Below are positions 27,635 to 36,757 of a DNA stretch of 64,000 nucleotides, one piece after another. The number at the start of each line of letters is the position of its first letter. Within the stretch, counting starts at the first letter, position 1. Below the pieces are notes generated by a model. That model was not told the DNA's origin, ran no database searches, and was given only the letters and a program-made list of their open reading frames with translations. The position numbers and the translations under genes are program-made. The DNA comes from Bacillota bacterium (lineage in GTDB: Bacteria; Bacillota; Limnochordia; DTU087), in contig JAAZMR010000125.1 in NCBI GenBank assembly GCA_012798695.1, positions 1 to 64,000 of the forward strand, given 5' to 3'.

Positions 27635-28489
27635 CTACCCCTTGATGCCGGTCACTGTGATACCCTGGACGAAGTATTTTTGTCCCAAGAAGAAGAATAC
27701 CAAAATAGGGAGCACCGCGATTAGTGCAACAGCCATCATCAGGTGAAGCTGGCTTTCTCCGTACGAGCTTTGAAAATACTGAAGTCCTATGGCCAACGTG
27801 TACCTCGCTTCTGAATCCAGGTAAATCAAGGGGTTAAAGAAATCATTCCAGTGATAAACAATAGAGAAAACAGAGACGGTGGCGAGCGCCGGTTTGGCCA
27901 GTGGCAGCATGATCCTCAGGAGAATACTAAACGAACCACAGCCATCAATTCGCGCAGCATCATCCAAATCCATGGGAACCGTTTTGAAAAACTGCCGAAG
28001 TAAGAAGATATTATAAGCTCCACCACCGAACCATGATGGGATAATCAGAGGTTTGAAGCTATCCAGCCATCCTAATCGACTAAAAAGGATATAGGTTGGA
28101 ATTGTAGTAATTTGACTGGGCAGCATCATCGTACTGACTAGGATGCCGAACAGAAAGTTACTATCCCATGCCTTAAAGCGAGCAAAGCCATAGGCGACCA
28201 AAGCTGAAGATAGGACCGTACCCAGAGTGGCCAAACCAGTAACCAAGGCTGTGTTAAGTATGAATCTACTAAAAGGGGCAGAGGTCCATCCCCGGATGAA
28301 GTTATCGAGTACCGGAGGTGATGGTATCCACTGAGGTGGGATCAGATATATTTGCCATGGCTGCTTGAAGGCCGTCGACACCATCCACAAAAATGGGAGG
28401 GCAAAGATAACTCCCAAGATGCAAAGGAGTACATAGCCAAAAAAGGCTTTCACGCTCTTGGAGTGCAGCGCGATGCGAATATTGGACAT
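27635..28489 (-). CDS. Carbohydrate ABC transporter permease (MalG type)
   Basis: A 284-residue CUT1 permease with six membrane segments and the EAA-type loop LDDAARIDGCGSFSILLRIM, followed by LPLAKPAL. The terminal segment VQGITVTGIKG is typical of MalG-like partners. The ATG at 28489 is preferred because GGGAGG of the upstream gene end serves as its ribosome site; the frame is open to 28516. It is the last gene of the LacI, binding protein, permease, permease set and forms the channel with the next permease. Confidence 0.9.
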   Translation of the reverse strand: MSNIRIALHSKSVKAFFGYVLLCILGVIFALPFLWMVSTAFKQPWQIYLIPPQWIPSPPVLDNFIRGWTSAPFSRFILNTALVTGLATLGTVLSSALVAYGFARFKAWDSNFLFGILVSTMMLPSQITTIPTYILFSRLGWLDSFKPLIIPSWFGGGAYNIFLLRQFFKTVPMDLDDAARIDGCGSFSILLRIMLPLAKPALATVSVFSIVYHWNDFFNPLIYLDSEARYTLAIGLQYFQSSYGESQLHLMMAVALIAVLPILVFFFLGQKYFVQGITVTGIKG

Positions 28490-28493
28490 TACC

Positions 28494-29411
28494 CTAGTAA
28501 CCTCCCTCTCCTGCATAGTAAACCCATCTTCTCGATGTGCCCATTACGATCAAAGAAAGCACTAGTATGACGATAAACAGCACCCACGCCAGAGCCGAAC
28601 CATAGGCCATGCGGCCGTAACGAAAAGCATTGTTATATAGGTGTAGTAAGTAAACATAGGTGGCATCCATGGGTCCACCAGAGGTCAAGACATATGCCTG
28701 AGTGAATACCTGAAAGGCTCCGATCAGGCCCATAATCAGATTGAAGAAAAGAGTAGGTGTTACCAAGGGAAGCGTAATCCGCATAGTGCGTACCCACCAA
28801 CCTGCCCCATCGATGGACGCGCTCTCATAAAGCGCTTCTGGTATGTCCTGCAGACCTGCTAGGAAAATGATCATACTCGGCCCCACATTCCAAAGACTCA
28901 TTAGAATGATTGCCGGCATGGCCCATCGGGGATCACTTAACCAACCAGGTCCCTGGATACCGACTAAGCTCAGCACATAATTGAGTAACCCGAAACTGGG
29001 ATTGAGTATCCAACCCCAAAGGAGAATCACTGCCACTCCTGCAGTAACAGAGGGTAAATAGAAAATGGTGCGGAAAAACGCAATGCCTCTCAGTTTCATA
29101 TTCAGTAATGTAGCTAGAAAAAACGCCACAATCAACCCTAGCGGAACACTCACAAATGCGTAGTAGGCGGTATTGGAAAGGCTTTTCCAAAACAAAGGAT
29201 CTGTAGTGAACATTTCCTTGTAGTTGTCTAAGCCGATGAAACTCCACTCTCCATACATCTGGGCATCGGTAAAGGTAAGTATCAATGAGTATATCAGAGG
29301 ACCGAACATGAACACGATAAAGCCAATCAGCCACGGGAGAATATAAATATGAAACTCGATACTCTCCCGCCGGAAGTACCGTCCCTTACTTGGTTTTCCA
29401 GACCGAGCCAT
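28494..29411 (-). CDS. Carbohydrate ABC transporter permease (MalF type)
   Basis: A 305-residue CUT1 permease. The body opens with HIYILPWLIGFIVFMFGPLI; the cytoplasmic loop is EALYESASIDGAGWWVRTMR, followed by ITLPLVTPTLFF. Start ATG 29411 follows GAGGAGGG; the frame extends to 29522, overlapping the end of the binding-protein gene without need. It pairs with the MalG-type permease downstream. The sugar substrate is unknown. Confidence 0.9.
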   Translation of the reverse strand: MARSGKPSKGRYFRRESIEFHIYILPWLIGFIVFMFGPLIYSLILTFTDAQMYGEWSFIGLDNYKEMFTTDPLFWKSLSNTAYYAFVSVPLGLIVAFFLATLLNMKLRGIAFFRTIFYLPSVTAGVAVILLWGWILNPSFGLLNYVLSLVGIQGPGWLSDPRWAMPAIILMSLWNVGPSMIIFLAGLQDIPEALYESASIDGAGWWVRTMRITLPLVTPTLFFNLIMGLIGAFQVFTQAYVLTSGGPMDATYVYLLHLYNNAFRYGRMAYGSALAWVLFIVILVLSLIVMGTSRRWVYYAGEGGY

Positions 29412-29434
29412 TGGTCTCCCTCCTCTGGAAGTAA

Positions 29435-29462
29435 GGAACAGCACCGAGGACGATGCTGTTCC
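29435..29462 (-). repeat. Hairpin after the sugar-binding-protein gene
   Basis: GGAACAGCA and TGCTGTTCC form a perfect 9-bp stem over ten bases, 20 bases after the binding-protein stop and 23 before the permease start. No T-run. Likely 3' stabiliser of binding-protein mRNA. Confidence 0.6.
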
Positions 29463-29481
29463 AGCTTCCCTCAACCATCGC

Positions 29482-30780
29482 TTATTTCTTGAGTTCCTCC
29501 AGAATGACGGATGCTTTTTCACTGAAGTTTCTCATCCCAGTGGCTGGATCAATCCGATCCAGATTGATCGCATCCCATATCCGATTATACTCATCATTGA
29601 CCTTTGCATAGTAACCGCCCATGGGGTTAATGGTCCCAAATGCGAAAGAATCAACGAACGCCTGCATATCGATGGGAGTCCAACCTACTCTGGTTTCCTG
29701 AACGAAGGTGGTTTCCGCAACCTCCAGAACCGATGGCAGAGCTACTTCGCTGACAATCTCCGATGCTTCCATAGAGGTGCTCACGAACTTAATGAACTCC
29801 CAGGCCGCGTCTTTGCTGTTGGATTTGGAATTCATAGCATACCCGGTAGTCCACAATAATGTCATATGCTTACCTGTGTCAGGATCAGCCGGCATGACCA
29901 CAACATCCCAATCGAATCGATCGGCGATACTCTCCTGAAACGAAGGTACGTCCCATGTAGGCAGCATCATCATCGCTGCTCTTTGGGAGAAGAATCGCTG
30001 AACAGAAGGCATACCTTGAGATGCACTAACATCCGGCATGACCTCGTATTTCTTCATGAGATCCATGAAGAATTCGATGCCTCTAACTACCCTTGGATCA
30101 TCAGCCAGCACTTCGGTTTCATCTTCATTAAAGATGCGGCCTCCAAAGATGTGGGGTGCCAATGAGGCAACACCCCAGTGGTCGGAGATGCCGTAAATCT
30201 TGTTGATTCCCGTCCCACTAGAAAGTTTGATAGCGTATTCAAGCAGATCATCCCATGTCCACTCTGGACTAGGACATGCAAGTCCAGCTTTCTCAAAGAG
30301 ATTCTTGTTGTAGGCCATAACCATGGAAGAGCCGGAAATCGGTAAACCATGACGCATGCCATCTGGCAGCCTGTAGCCCCTGGCGATACCGGGTGTCAGA
30401 ATCGATTCCAGATCTAGGTTGTCGCGCTCGATGTAGGGATTTAGGTCTGAAAAGACACCCCGTCTGGCCCTGTTGCCGTGCCAGTCGTCTGACATCATGA
30501 TCACATCTGCTGCGGTACCTGCAGCCCACATTGCATCGAGCTTGCGATCATACTCGTCAGTGGGAAGGATCTGAATATCTACTTTGATCTGTGGATAGAC
30601 TTTTTCAAAAGCCGCGACTTGAGCTTTCCGGTTATTAATTTCCGCAGTCGAACCCCAAGCCAGGACAGACAGTTTAGTCTGTGCTGCAAAAGCGCCAGCA
30701 GCAAATACCCCTGCAACCAGCACCAAGGTAATAGATAACACTACCAGCTTTTGGATTCTGGTTAACACTGTAACACACAT
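29482..30780 (-). CDS. Sugar ABC transporter substrate-binding protein (family 1)
   Basis: A 432-residue secreted binding protein. The signal sequence (LVVLSITLVLVAGVFAAGA) ends near AFAAQ; no lipobox cysteine is evident. The fold markers are KVYPQIKVDIQILP, AAGTAADVIMMSDD, then MVMAYNKNLFEKAGL and AWEFIKFVSTSMEAS. It delivers an oligosaccharide to the two permeases that follow. No ATPase gene lies in the operon, as is usual for CUT1 systems that share one MsmX-like ATPase. Its own promoter (30901-30929) overlaps the end of the lacI gene. Confidence 0.9.
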   Translation of the reverse strand: MCVTVLTRIQKLVVLSITLVLVAGVFAAGAFAAQTKLSVLAWGSTAEINNRKAQVAAFEKVYPQIKVDIQILPTDEYDRKLDAMWAAGTAADVIMMSDDWHGNRARRGVFSDLNPYIERDNLDLESILTPGIARGYRLPDGMRHGLPISGSSMVMAYNKNLFEKAGLACPSPEWTWDDLLEYAIKLSSGTGINKIYGISDHWGVASLAPHIFGGRIFNEDETEVLADDPRVVRGIEFFMDLMKKYEVMPDVSASQGMPSVQRFFSQRAAMMMLPTWDVPSFQESIADRFDWDVVVMPADPDTGKHMTLLWTTGYAMNSKSNSKDAAWEFIKFVSTSMEASEIVSEVALPSVLEVAETTFVQETRVGWTPIDMQAFVDSFAFGTINPMGGYYAKVNDEYNRIWDAINLDRIDPATGMRNFSEKASVILEELKK

Positions 30781-30900
30781 CTTTCTTTTTTAACTTGCTG
30801 AGGCAAAACCATAAACCAAAGAATGAGCGATTACCCCTCCTTTCCACCCGGACTCCTTGGGTCTCTCTGATTATGATTCAAAACAACGGGAAACCTTGCT

Positions 30901-30929
30901 GCTATATATGTGCCGATTATGGAAATCAA
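30901..30929 (-). promoter_or_regulatory. Candidate promoter of the CUT1 importer operon
   Basis: On the minus strand TTGATT (30929-30924), a 17-base spacer and TATAGC (30906-30901), about 120 bases upstream of the binding-protein start. It overlaps the lacI stop codon, so the importer can be transcribed apart from its regulator. Confidence 0.5.
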
Positions 30930-31924
30930 TTGGTGTCCCGAGCCGGGCCCGTAGTCTTGCGGACGACCAGCTTAGTCGGAAGAACAATGCGTCTATGTAG
31001 TTGATCGTTTTCGCTTTGCTTGAGCAGCATTTTGACCGCAATCTTTCCCATTTCCTGTGCTGGCTGCCGAACTGTTGTCAATGGAACCAAAAGATGTCTT
31101 GCCGGTGATACATCATCAAAACCAACCACAGATAATTCTTCAGGTACAAGCATCCCCAGTTCCTTGGCAGCTGCCATGACCCCCATCGCCATCCAGTCAT
31201 TGGCAGCAAAGATAGCCGATGGCCTTTGCGTTTTAGATAGAATCTTTCTTCCCTGCATATACCCGCTAGCCCGAGCATAATCACCTTCCCATACATCGGT
31301 AACCAGCTTGTATTCATGTATGGCTTGGGTATAGCCTCTCAATCGCTCCCGAGAGTCAATGCTTGATAACGGCCCCGACAGAAACGTGATGTGCTTGTGG
31401 CCAAGCTCAGCCAGGTGTTTAGTGGCGTCATAGGCACCGCTGCGGTGGTCACAATCAATCGAAGGATAGGGTGAATCGCCGGTGACGTTCCCGATAAAAA
31501 CCACAGGGGATTCCTGTGGATGCAATTTGTGCACTATTTCAAAAAAATCATCGGTCCACGCTATAATTAGACCACCAACTCGTCGCTCAGACATGAGTCT
31601 GATAGCCTCCAGTTCGAATCTCGTGTCACCTCTGGTGCTGCAGAGAACTAGGGAATACCCATACTCCGATGCTTGATGCTCAACACCCCTAATAATGGGC
31701 AGGAAGAACTCATCGGTTATGTTAGGTATAGCCAGCCCTATGGTGAAGGTCTGTCCCTTAGCCAAGACCCTACCGCGGATATCCAATGAATACCCATATT
31801 CGCTTGCTATCCGCCGAACCTTGGCCGTCGTCTCCGGAGATATCCGAGGGTCATTATTAAGCGCTCTGGATACAGTAGAGTGAGAGACCCCAGCGATTTT
31901 GGCTATATCCTTCATCGTAACCAT
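30926..31924 (-). CDS. LacI-family transcriptional regulator
   Basis: A 332-residue repressor. The N-terminal helix-turn-helix is canonical (MKDIAKIAGVSHSTVSRALN, residues about 4-23, then DPRISPETTAKVRRIASEYGY). The periplasmic-binding-protein-like effector domain follows (GLAIPNITDEFFLPIIRGVE, AIFAANDWMAMGVMAAA, LSVVGFDD). It lies directly upstream of the CUT1 importer in the same orientation and most likely senses its sugar and represses or activates the operon. I could not identify a convincing CG-centred operator in front of the importer. Confidence 0.9.
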   Translation of the reverse strand: MVTMKDIAKIAGVSHSTVSRALNNDPRISPETTAKVRRIASEYGYSLDIRGRVLAKGQTFTIGLAIPNITDEFFLPIIRGVEHQASEYGYSLVLCSTRGDTRFELEAIRLMSERRVGGLIIAWTDDFFEIVHKLHPQESPVVFIGNVTGDSPYPSIDCDHRSGAYDATKHLAELGHKHITFLSGPLSSIDSRERLRGYTQAIHEYKLVTDVWEGDYARASGYMQGRKILSKTQRPSAIFAANDWMAMGVMAAAKELGMLVPEELSVVGFDDVSPARHLLVPLTTVRQPAQEMGKIAVKMLLKQSENDQLHRRIVLPTKLVVRKTTGPARDTN

Positions 31925-32245
31925 TGCACAGCACCGCCATCCTCAACTCAATGCACACGATTGCACAACTGGGCAAAATAAACTAACCACCTCTGTTATC
32001 TCTAATTCGACTAATTCGCCGACTACTTAGTTTTCCCTTCTTTTCCCCCTGTTTTGTCGCAATAGACCTCGTATCGTCCGCTTAGTCCGTTAGGCTGAAA
32101 CAAAGGCTTTAATGCAATTTGAGATGTGAATAGCGCGATGTTGCAGACAATGAAATGCTCTGCCCGATAATTCGCCCATTCCTGCTGGCTTGGTCCCCTT
32201 TTTGGGAAAAGCAGCGGAGCATATGACATGTAGCCATAGACAAAG
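31925..32245. other. Upstream region of the LacI gene, no gene seen
   Basis: This stretch lies between the lacI start and the palindromic repeat. A minus frame (32023-32295) is open, but its first third is read out of the palindromic repeat and it has no ribosome site, so I do not call it. No clear promoter pair is visible. Confidence 0.5.
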
Positions 32246-32294
32246 ACTGCCCGCTTTCCCATGGTGATGGGTAAAGCGGGCAGTTGAAATCTCA
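32246..32294. repeat. 49-bp dispersed palindromic repeat, copy 2
   Basis: Same length and architecture as copy 1 at 27532-27580: ACTGCCCGCTTT, variable loop (CCCAT/ATGGG pairs here), AAAGCGGGCAGT, tail TGAAATCTCA. It ends five bases before the 3' end of the dehydrogenase gene. Loop changes keep base pairing. Confidence 0.65.
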
Positions 32295-32299
32295 CTGGC

Positions 32300-33283
32300 T
32301 TACAGTACCTCTGGATTGACTATATGTGGTGGCCTCTTCCCCTTTAGTGCCGCCAGCAAATTGGCTGCTGCCATTTCCGCCATTTTGGTACGGGTCTCCA
32401 GGGTAGCACTCCCCAGGTGAGGCAATAGCACTATATTGGGAAGCTCTGCTAACCCAGGGGCCAATTCCGGCTCATCTTCATATACATCCAAACCGGCACC
32501 GGCAATAGCCCCTTCTTTGAGGGCCTCCACTAGGGCATGTTCGTCTACCAACGGCCCTCTGGCAGTATTGATCAGGTAAGCTGTCTTTTTCATCAAACGC
32601 AGCTCGTGTTGGCCGATCATATGGCGCGTCTCAGGAGTCAAAGGTGCATGGATAGTCACAAAATCCGACTCTTTAAGAAGTTCATCTAGTCCGGCAAATT
32701 GAGCGTGATACTCTTCCTCTACTTGCGCCATGGGTGCTACATCATGATAGAGGATGGGCATATCAAAGCCCATGGCCCGCCGGGCCACGGCCTGGCCTAT
32801 ACGTCCCATCCCAATAATTCCCAGTGTCTTGCCGGTGATGTCGCTGCCCAACAAGAGCATCGGATCCCAACCTGAGAAGCGGCCTGCCCTAGTGAAAACA
32901 TCTCCTTCGACCACACGCCGGCCTACAGCCATGATCAGAGACCAGGCCAAATCAGCCGTAGTATCTGTCAAGACTCCCGGTGTGTTCGTTACCTGAATCC
33001 CTCTTGCAGTAGCAGCGACCACATCAATATTGTTATAGCCCACTGCATAGTTGCTGATCACCTTCAGCTCGGGATTGGCATCCATGACCTCCGCGGTGAT
33101 TGGGTCGGTAAGCAGACATAGGAGCCCATCGGCATTCTTTATCCCATTAATCAGCTCACTTGTGGTGAGCACACGGTTGTGGGGGCTGACCACAACTTCA
33201 TGGTGCTTTTTAAGCATATTGATACCTGCCTCGGGGATCTTGCGTGTTACAAAAACTTTGTTTCTGCGATCATTGCTGCTCAT
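32300..33283 (-). CDS. D-isomer-specific 2-hydroxyacid dehydrogenase (glyoxylate/hydroxypyruvate reductase-like)
   Basis: A 327-residue NAD(P)-dependent enzyme. Visible are the N-terminal substrate loop NYAVGYNNIDV (about 83-93), nucleotide-binding GIIGMGRIGQAVARRA (about 155-170), catalytic Arg in LINTARG (about 240), the Glu in DVYEDEPE and catalytic His in LPHLGSAT (about 290). This set is typical of GyaR/GhrB-type reductases of glyoxylate or hydroxypyruvate. ATG 33283 is preceded by GGAGGAGG at a somewhat long distance. It is monocistronic and divergent from the Opp operon, so it may share regulation with it. Confidence 0.88.
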   Translation of the reverse strand: MSSNDRRNKVFVTRKIPEAGINMLKKHHEVVVSPHNRVLTTSELINGIKNADGLLCLLTDPITAEVMDANPELKVISNYAVGYNNIDVVAATARGIQVTNTPGVLTDTTADLAWSLIMAVGRRVVEGDVFTRAGRFSGWDPMLLLGSDITGKTLGIIGMGRIGQAVARRAMGFDMPILYHDVAPMAQVEEEYHAQFAGLDELLKESDFVTIHAPLTPETRHMIGQHELRLMKKTAYLINTARGPLVDEHALVEALKEGAIAGAGLDVYEDEPELAPGLAELPNIVLLPHLGSATLETRTKMAEMAAANLLAALKGKRPPHIVNPEVL

Positions 33284-33468
33284 CTAAGTCCAGCCTCCTC
33301 CACCATGGATAATACTGCATTTTGACCAAGAACCCTGTTTTTTGGGTCCTTGGCGAATGATAGAGACAGCGGCTTTTCGAATAGGCGTTCCGTATGTTCC
33401 CCTCACCGCAATCTTGCTCACCTCCAGATTTCACTTTTACAAACACTTGAGTGATAGGCATCTGGCTG

Positions 33469-33496
33469 TTGATATGATTGACTCTATCTCTATAGC
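33469..33496 (+). promoter_or_regulatory. Candidate promoter of the Opp operon
   Basis: TTGATA at 33469-33474, a 16-base spacer and TATAGC at 33491-33496. The operator palindrome lies about 70 bases downstream, where a bound repressor could block elongation. An alternative -10 (TAGATT) overlaps the operator itself. Confidence 0.4.
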
Positions 33497-33566
33497 GCAT
33501 ACTTTTGTGATCTTTACAAATTCCGCGTCTATTAGGAGGAATATTCGATCTTTTGTGTAATTCAAT

Positions 33567-33584
33567 AACTAACCGGTTAGATTT
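33567..33584. promoter_or_regulatory. LacI-type operator palindrome, Opp operon
   Basis: The core CTAACCGGTTAG (33569-33580) is a perfect 12-bp CG-centred palindrome, the symmetry expected for LacI-family sites, followed by ATTT. A matching site, differing by one inserted base, is in front of the GH51 arabinofuranosidase gene at 41357-41375. Shared sequence suggests a common regulator, most likely the one at 41443-42504. Confidence 0.55.
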
Positions 33585-33720
33585 CTCGGCTGCCGCAACT
33601 GTCTTTTATGGGAGGTGATGTCAAGAGGCGGGCATCTATCACGAGGGATGCCTACTGGTCGGAAATAGTGGTGTGCTGGATGATAGGCGTTATCTGGAAA
33701 AAGTGAAGGAGGCATTTGAA

Positions 33721-35652
33721 GTGAGCTGGAAGCAAAGATTAGTTTGCTTGGTCACCCTGGTATTGATCGCTTCAGCACTCAGTTCCTTTGCTTTTGCAGC
33801 GGAACCAACCAAGGTCCTCGACGTGGCTCCGGGTGTCCCCCGCCACGAGACTCTAATACTGGAAAACCCAGAGGGCCGTATAGCCGATCCGGGCCGATTT
33901 AACAGATGGGCATCAGGTGGAGGCTCCTCTACCGGGCTGCAGCAGTTAGCCTTGGATACCCTCTGGTATATCGACCCTGATGCCGGTATCAATGAACCTT
34001 GGGACAACTCTTTGGCTGCAGAACCACCTATCTATAATGAAGACTATACGACTATGACCGCCAAACTGCGCCAAGGAATCTACTGGAGCGATGGTGTTGA
34101 GTTTACTGCAGATGACGTAGTCTTCACGGTAGAAACTCTGATGGCCAACCCCACCATGGATTTTGGAGCACAGCTCCTGCTCAATGTAGATCAGGTATAT
34201 AAGACTGATGATTATACTGTCGTATTTGAGCTGACCAAACCAAATTCACGTTTCCACGCGATCTTTACCGTGCGTTGGAGCGCATGTTTTATCATGCCCA
34301 AGCACATCTGGGAGCATGTTGAGGATCCGGTAGCATTTGACTTCAATGATCCACTAGTCAGCCTAGGACCATATGTCCTCAAGGACTATGATCCCAATGG
34401 CTACTGGTATCTATGGGAACGCAGAGAGGATTGGGAAAGAACCAGCTTAGGCATGCAGTATGGCATGCCCCAACCAAAATATGCGCTGTACACTGCACCC
34501 GGACCCAGCGATAAGCGGGTGATGGCTCAAGCCAACCATGATCTTGATGTCATCCATGACCTATCTCCAGAGGGCATGATTACGCTTGTCAAGAGGAACC
34601 CCACCTCAGTTGGCTGGTTTGAAGGTTTCCCCTGGGCCCATCCGGACCCCACACTGCCAGCCGTTATGCTCAATAACGAGAAATACCCATTGAACCTACC
34701 CGATGTCAGGTGGGCTCTCACCCTAGCCATAGATATAGTCAGTGTTTCTATGGCCTCATACAACGGTGCCGCCACTATATCCGCCATTCACGTACCACCT
34801 ACCGGCGGGTATCTGGAATGGTACTTCGATCCGATGGAGAGTTGGCTGCAGGAATTCTCCATAGATGTGGACGGCGAGCCCTTCTATCCATATGATCCCA
34901 CTGCTTCTCTGCGTGTAGCTGATGTAGTCAGGAAGCAGCATGGTGATCAAGTGCCGACTGATCCCGTGGCGATCAAGAAGTCTTTGGGGTATGGTTGGTG
35001 GAAACATGCTCCTGATATCGCCGAAAAGCTGCTCCTCAGGAACGGCTTCACCCGCGATCGACGGGGCAAGTGGCTGTTACCGAATGGTGAGCCTTGGAAA
35101 ATATCCATTATCTGTGAAGGTCAGACCCGCCCGATCATGACCCGGGCCTCTACCATGATCGCTGAACAATGGACGAAATTCGGCATTGAGACCCAGGCTG
35201 AGCCTAACCCCGCCGATTTACTCTGGACCACTATGAACTATGGTGAGTATGACGTCTGCACCGCCTGGTGTATTGAAACTTGGGGTGGTCATCCTGACCT
35301 CTTCTGGTTCTTGGAATCCTGGCACTCTGATTACTATCGGGCTTCCGGAGAACCGGCTGTCAGCAAGAACCCCATGCGATTCAAGAATGAAGAACTCGAC
35401 CGTGTCATTGATGACATCAAGCACCGAGATTTCGATGATCCAGCGTGTATAGACTTGGGGATTGAGTATCTCAAGATTTGTGTTGAGGAGATGCCCATTA
35501 TTCCGCTCATGGCCTATAACGTTTTCTCGGTCTGTGATTTGTATTACTGGGAGGGATTCCCCACTGCCGACAATCCATATACTAACCCAGTAGCCAACTG
35601 GGCTAATACCAAGTACATGTTCCCAATGATCCGTCCCAAGCAGCAGAAATAG
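33721..35652 (+). CDS. ABC transporter substrate-binding protein, family 5 (oligosaccharide/oligopeptide)
   Basis: A 643-residue exported protein. GTG 33721 is eight bases after GGAGG and starts a typical signal sequence (WKQRLVCLVTLVLIASALSS). The SBP_bac_5 fold is clear: MTAKLRQGIYWSDGVEFTAD and DVVFTVETLM near residue 130, then SLGPYVLKDYDPNGYWYLWE and LDVIHDLSPEGM. Family 5 proteins bind peptides or plant oligosaccharides. With GH51 next door and a shared operator, arabino- or xylo-oligosaccharides are the likelier cargo. A strong hairpin follows the stop. Confidence 0.88.
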   Translation: MSWKQRLVCLVTLVLIASALSSFAFAAEPTKVLDVAPGVPRHETLILENPEGRIADPGRFNRWASGGGSSTGLQQLALDTLWYIDPDAGINEPWDNSLAAEPPIYNEDYTTMTAKLRQGIYWSDGVEFTADDVVFTVETLMANPTMDFGAQLLLNVDQVYKTDDYTVVFELTKPNSRFHAIFTVRWSACFIMPKHIWEHVEDPVAFDFNDPLVSLGPYVLKDYDPNGYWYLWERREDWERTSLGMQYGMPQPKYALYTAPGPSDKRVMAQANHDLDVIHDLSPEGMITLVKRNPTSVGWFEGFPWAHPDPTLPAVMLNNEKYPLNLPDVRWALTLAIDIVSVSMASYNGAATISAIHVPPTGGYLEWYFDPMESWLQEFSIDVDGEPFYPYDPTASLRVADVVRKQHGDQVPTDPVAIKKSLGYGWWKHAPDIAEKLLLRNGFTRDRRGKWLLPNGEPWKISIICEGQTRPIMTRASTMIAEQWTKFGIETQAEPNPADLLWTTMNYGEYDVCTAWCIETWGGHPDLFWFLESWHSDYYRASGEPAVSKNPMRFKNEELDRVIDDIKHRDFDDPACIDLGIEYLKICVEEMPIIPLMAYNVFSVCDLYYWEGFPTADNPYTNPVANWANTKYMFPMIRPKQQK

Positions 35653-35663
35653 ACGCTTTGTAA

Positions 35664-35694
35664 GCCCCCCATGCGCTAAGTTTGCATGGGGGGC
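35664..35694 (+). repeat. Hairpin after the Opp binding-protein gene
   Basis: GCCCCCCATGC and GCATGGGGGGC, a perfect 11-bp stem over nine bases, 12 bases after the stop and followed by ATTCACTACC rather than Ts. Partial terminator or mRNA 3' stabiliser between binding protein and permease. Confidence 0.7.
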
Positions 35695-35730
35695 ATTCAC
35701 TACCCAAGGCAAAGGAGGCCCTCGGCATCT

Positions 35731-36741
35731 ATGAGCAGATCCTTTCTACATTACATCGCTCAGCGGATTGTGCAATGCATACTAGTGATCTTTGTGGGCA
35801 TTACCATCACATTTGTCATACCGAGACTCTCCCCAACCGATCCCGTTGAGACAGCGGTCAACAGAGCTATCATGGTGGGACAGTTTTCGCACCCAGAGGC
35901 AGTCAGACAGATGAAAGAAGCCCTGATCAAGCTCTACGGATTGGATGGCACTTTGCTCCAGCAATATCTTCGATTCTGGAAAGGCCTTTTTTCCGGAGAT
36001 CTGGGACCATCCCTTTCATCTTTTCCCAAGCCGGTGATGAGTCTAATCCGCGGCTCCTTGCCATGGACCACGGGGTTGCTGTTGGTTTCCGCGATCATTT
36101 CCTGGGTGATTGGCAACACATTAGGTAGCCTAGCTGGATATTATCGAGATCAACGCTGGGCTCACATCCTAGGTATATGCGCGATGGCACTTCACCCCAT
36201 ACCCTATTACATCATGGCCTTTGTTCTAGTCGTTTTGCTGGCATACATCCTGCCGATTTTCCCCATCGGCGGTGCAGTGGATATTGGCCTCAAACCCAGT
36301 TTCGATTGGAATTATGTTGCCAGCCTGTTGCGGCATGCGATTTTGCCATCACTCTCCCTGCTCTTGGTGGGTGTAGGTGGTTGGTTTGTCGGTATGAGAG
36401 CCCTAGTCACCAATGTGGTGGCTGAGGATTATGTCACCTATGCCAAATATGCCGGCGTCCCTGACCGAACTGTCATGTATCAATATGTGATGAAAAATGC
36501 CTTACTGCCGCAAGTGACCGGTCTGGCTATGCAGATTGGACTGATCTTCAATGGAGCTTTGATTACCGAATATGTATTTAGTTATCCTGGATTAGGTTAC
36601 CTAGCATATAACGCCATCTTCACCGGGGATTACAGCTTAATAATGGGTATAGCGATTTTCTCCATAGTAGGAGTATCGGTAGCGGTTCTGCTGATCGATC
36701 TAGCCTACCCATTGTTCGATCCAAGGGTAAGATACCAATAG
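35731..36741 (+). CDS. ABC transporter permease, DppB/OppB type
   Basis: A 336-residue permease with six membrane segments. The first segment and following loop ([20 protein letters not shown] and FVIPRLSP) are typical of DppB. The C-terminal BPD_transp_1 domain has the EAA-like loop [20 protein letters not shown] and ends in [17 protein letters not shown] 35731 follows AAAGGAGG; the open frame to 35686 overlaps the hairpin and is rejected as start. It forms the channel with the next gene. Confidence 0.92.
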   Translation: MSRSFLHYIAQRIVQCILVIFVGITITFVIPRLSPTDPVETAVNRAIMVGQFSHPEAVRQMKEALIKLYGLDGTLLQQYLRFWKGLFSGDLGPSLSSFPKPVMSLIRGSLPWTTGLLLVSAIISWVIGNTLGSLAGYYRDQRWAHILGICAMALHPIPYYIMAFVLVVLLAYILPIFPIGGAVDIGLKPSFDWNYVASLLRHAILPSLSLLLVGVGGWFVGMRALVTNVVAEDYVTYAKYAGVPDRTVMYQYVMKNALLPQVTGLAMQIGLIFNGALITEYVFSYPGLGYLAYNAIFTGDYSLIMGIAIFSIVGVSVAVLLIDLAYPLFDPRVRYQ

Positions 36742-36757
36742 AGAGGAGCCACCCGGG

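Larger units (their letters stand above)
33284..33720. other. Divergent regulatory region before the Opp operon
   Basis: A 437-base non-coding stretch between divergent genes. It holds a candidate promoter (33469-33496), the palindromic operator (33567-33584) and a small repeat GGCATC/GATGCC near 33634-33656. The frame of the Opp binding protein is open from 33673, but its real start is 33721. Confidence 0.55.

Noticed and set aside
31605..31625. tRNA-like T-loop GTTCGAATCTC
   Set aside because: It is inside the LacI coding sequence and no acceptor or anticodon arms can be built around it.
32023..32295. Open minus frame of 90 codons upstream of the LacI gene
   Set aside because: Its first codons are read from the 49-bp palindromic repeat, there is no ribosome site and no recognisable domain.
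33618..33668. Possible 16-codon leader peptide before the Opp operon
   Set aside because: GGAGGT is only one base from its ATG and there is no attenuator structure behind it.
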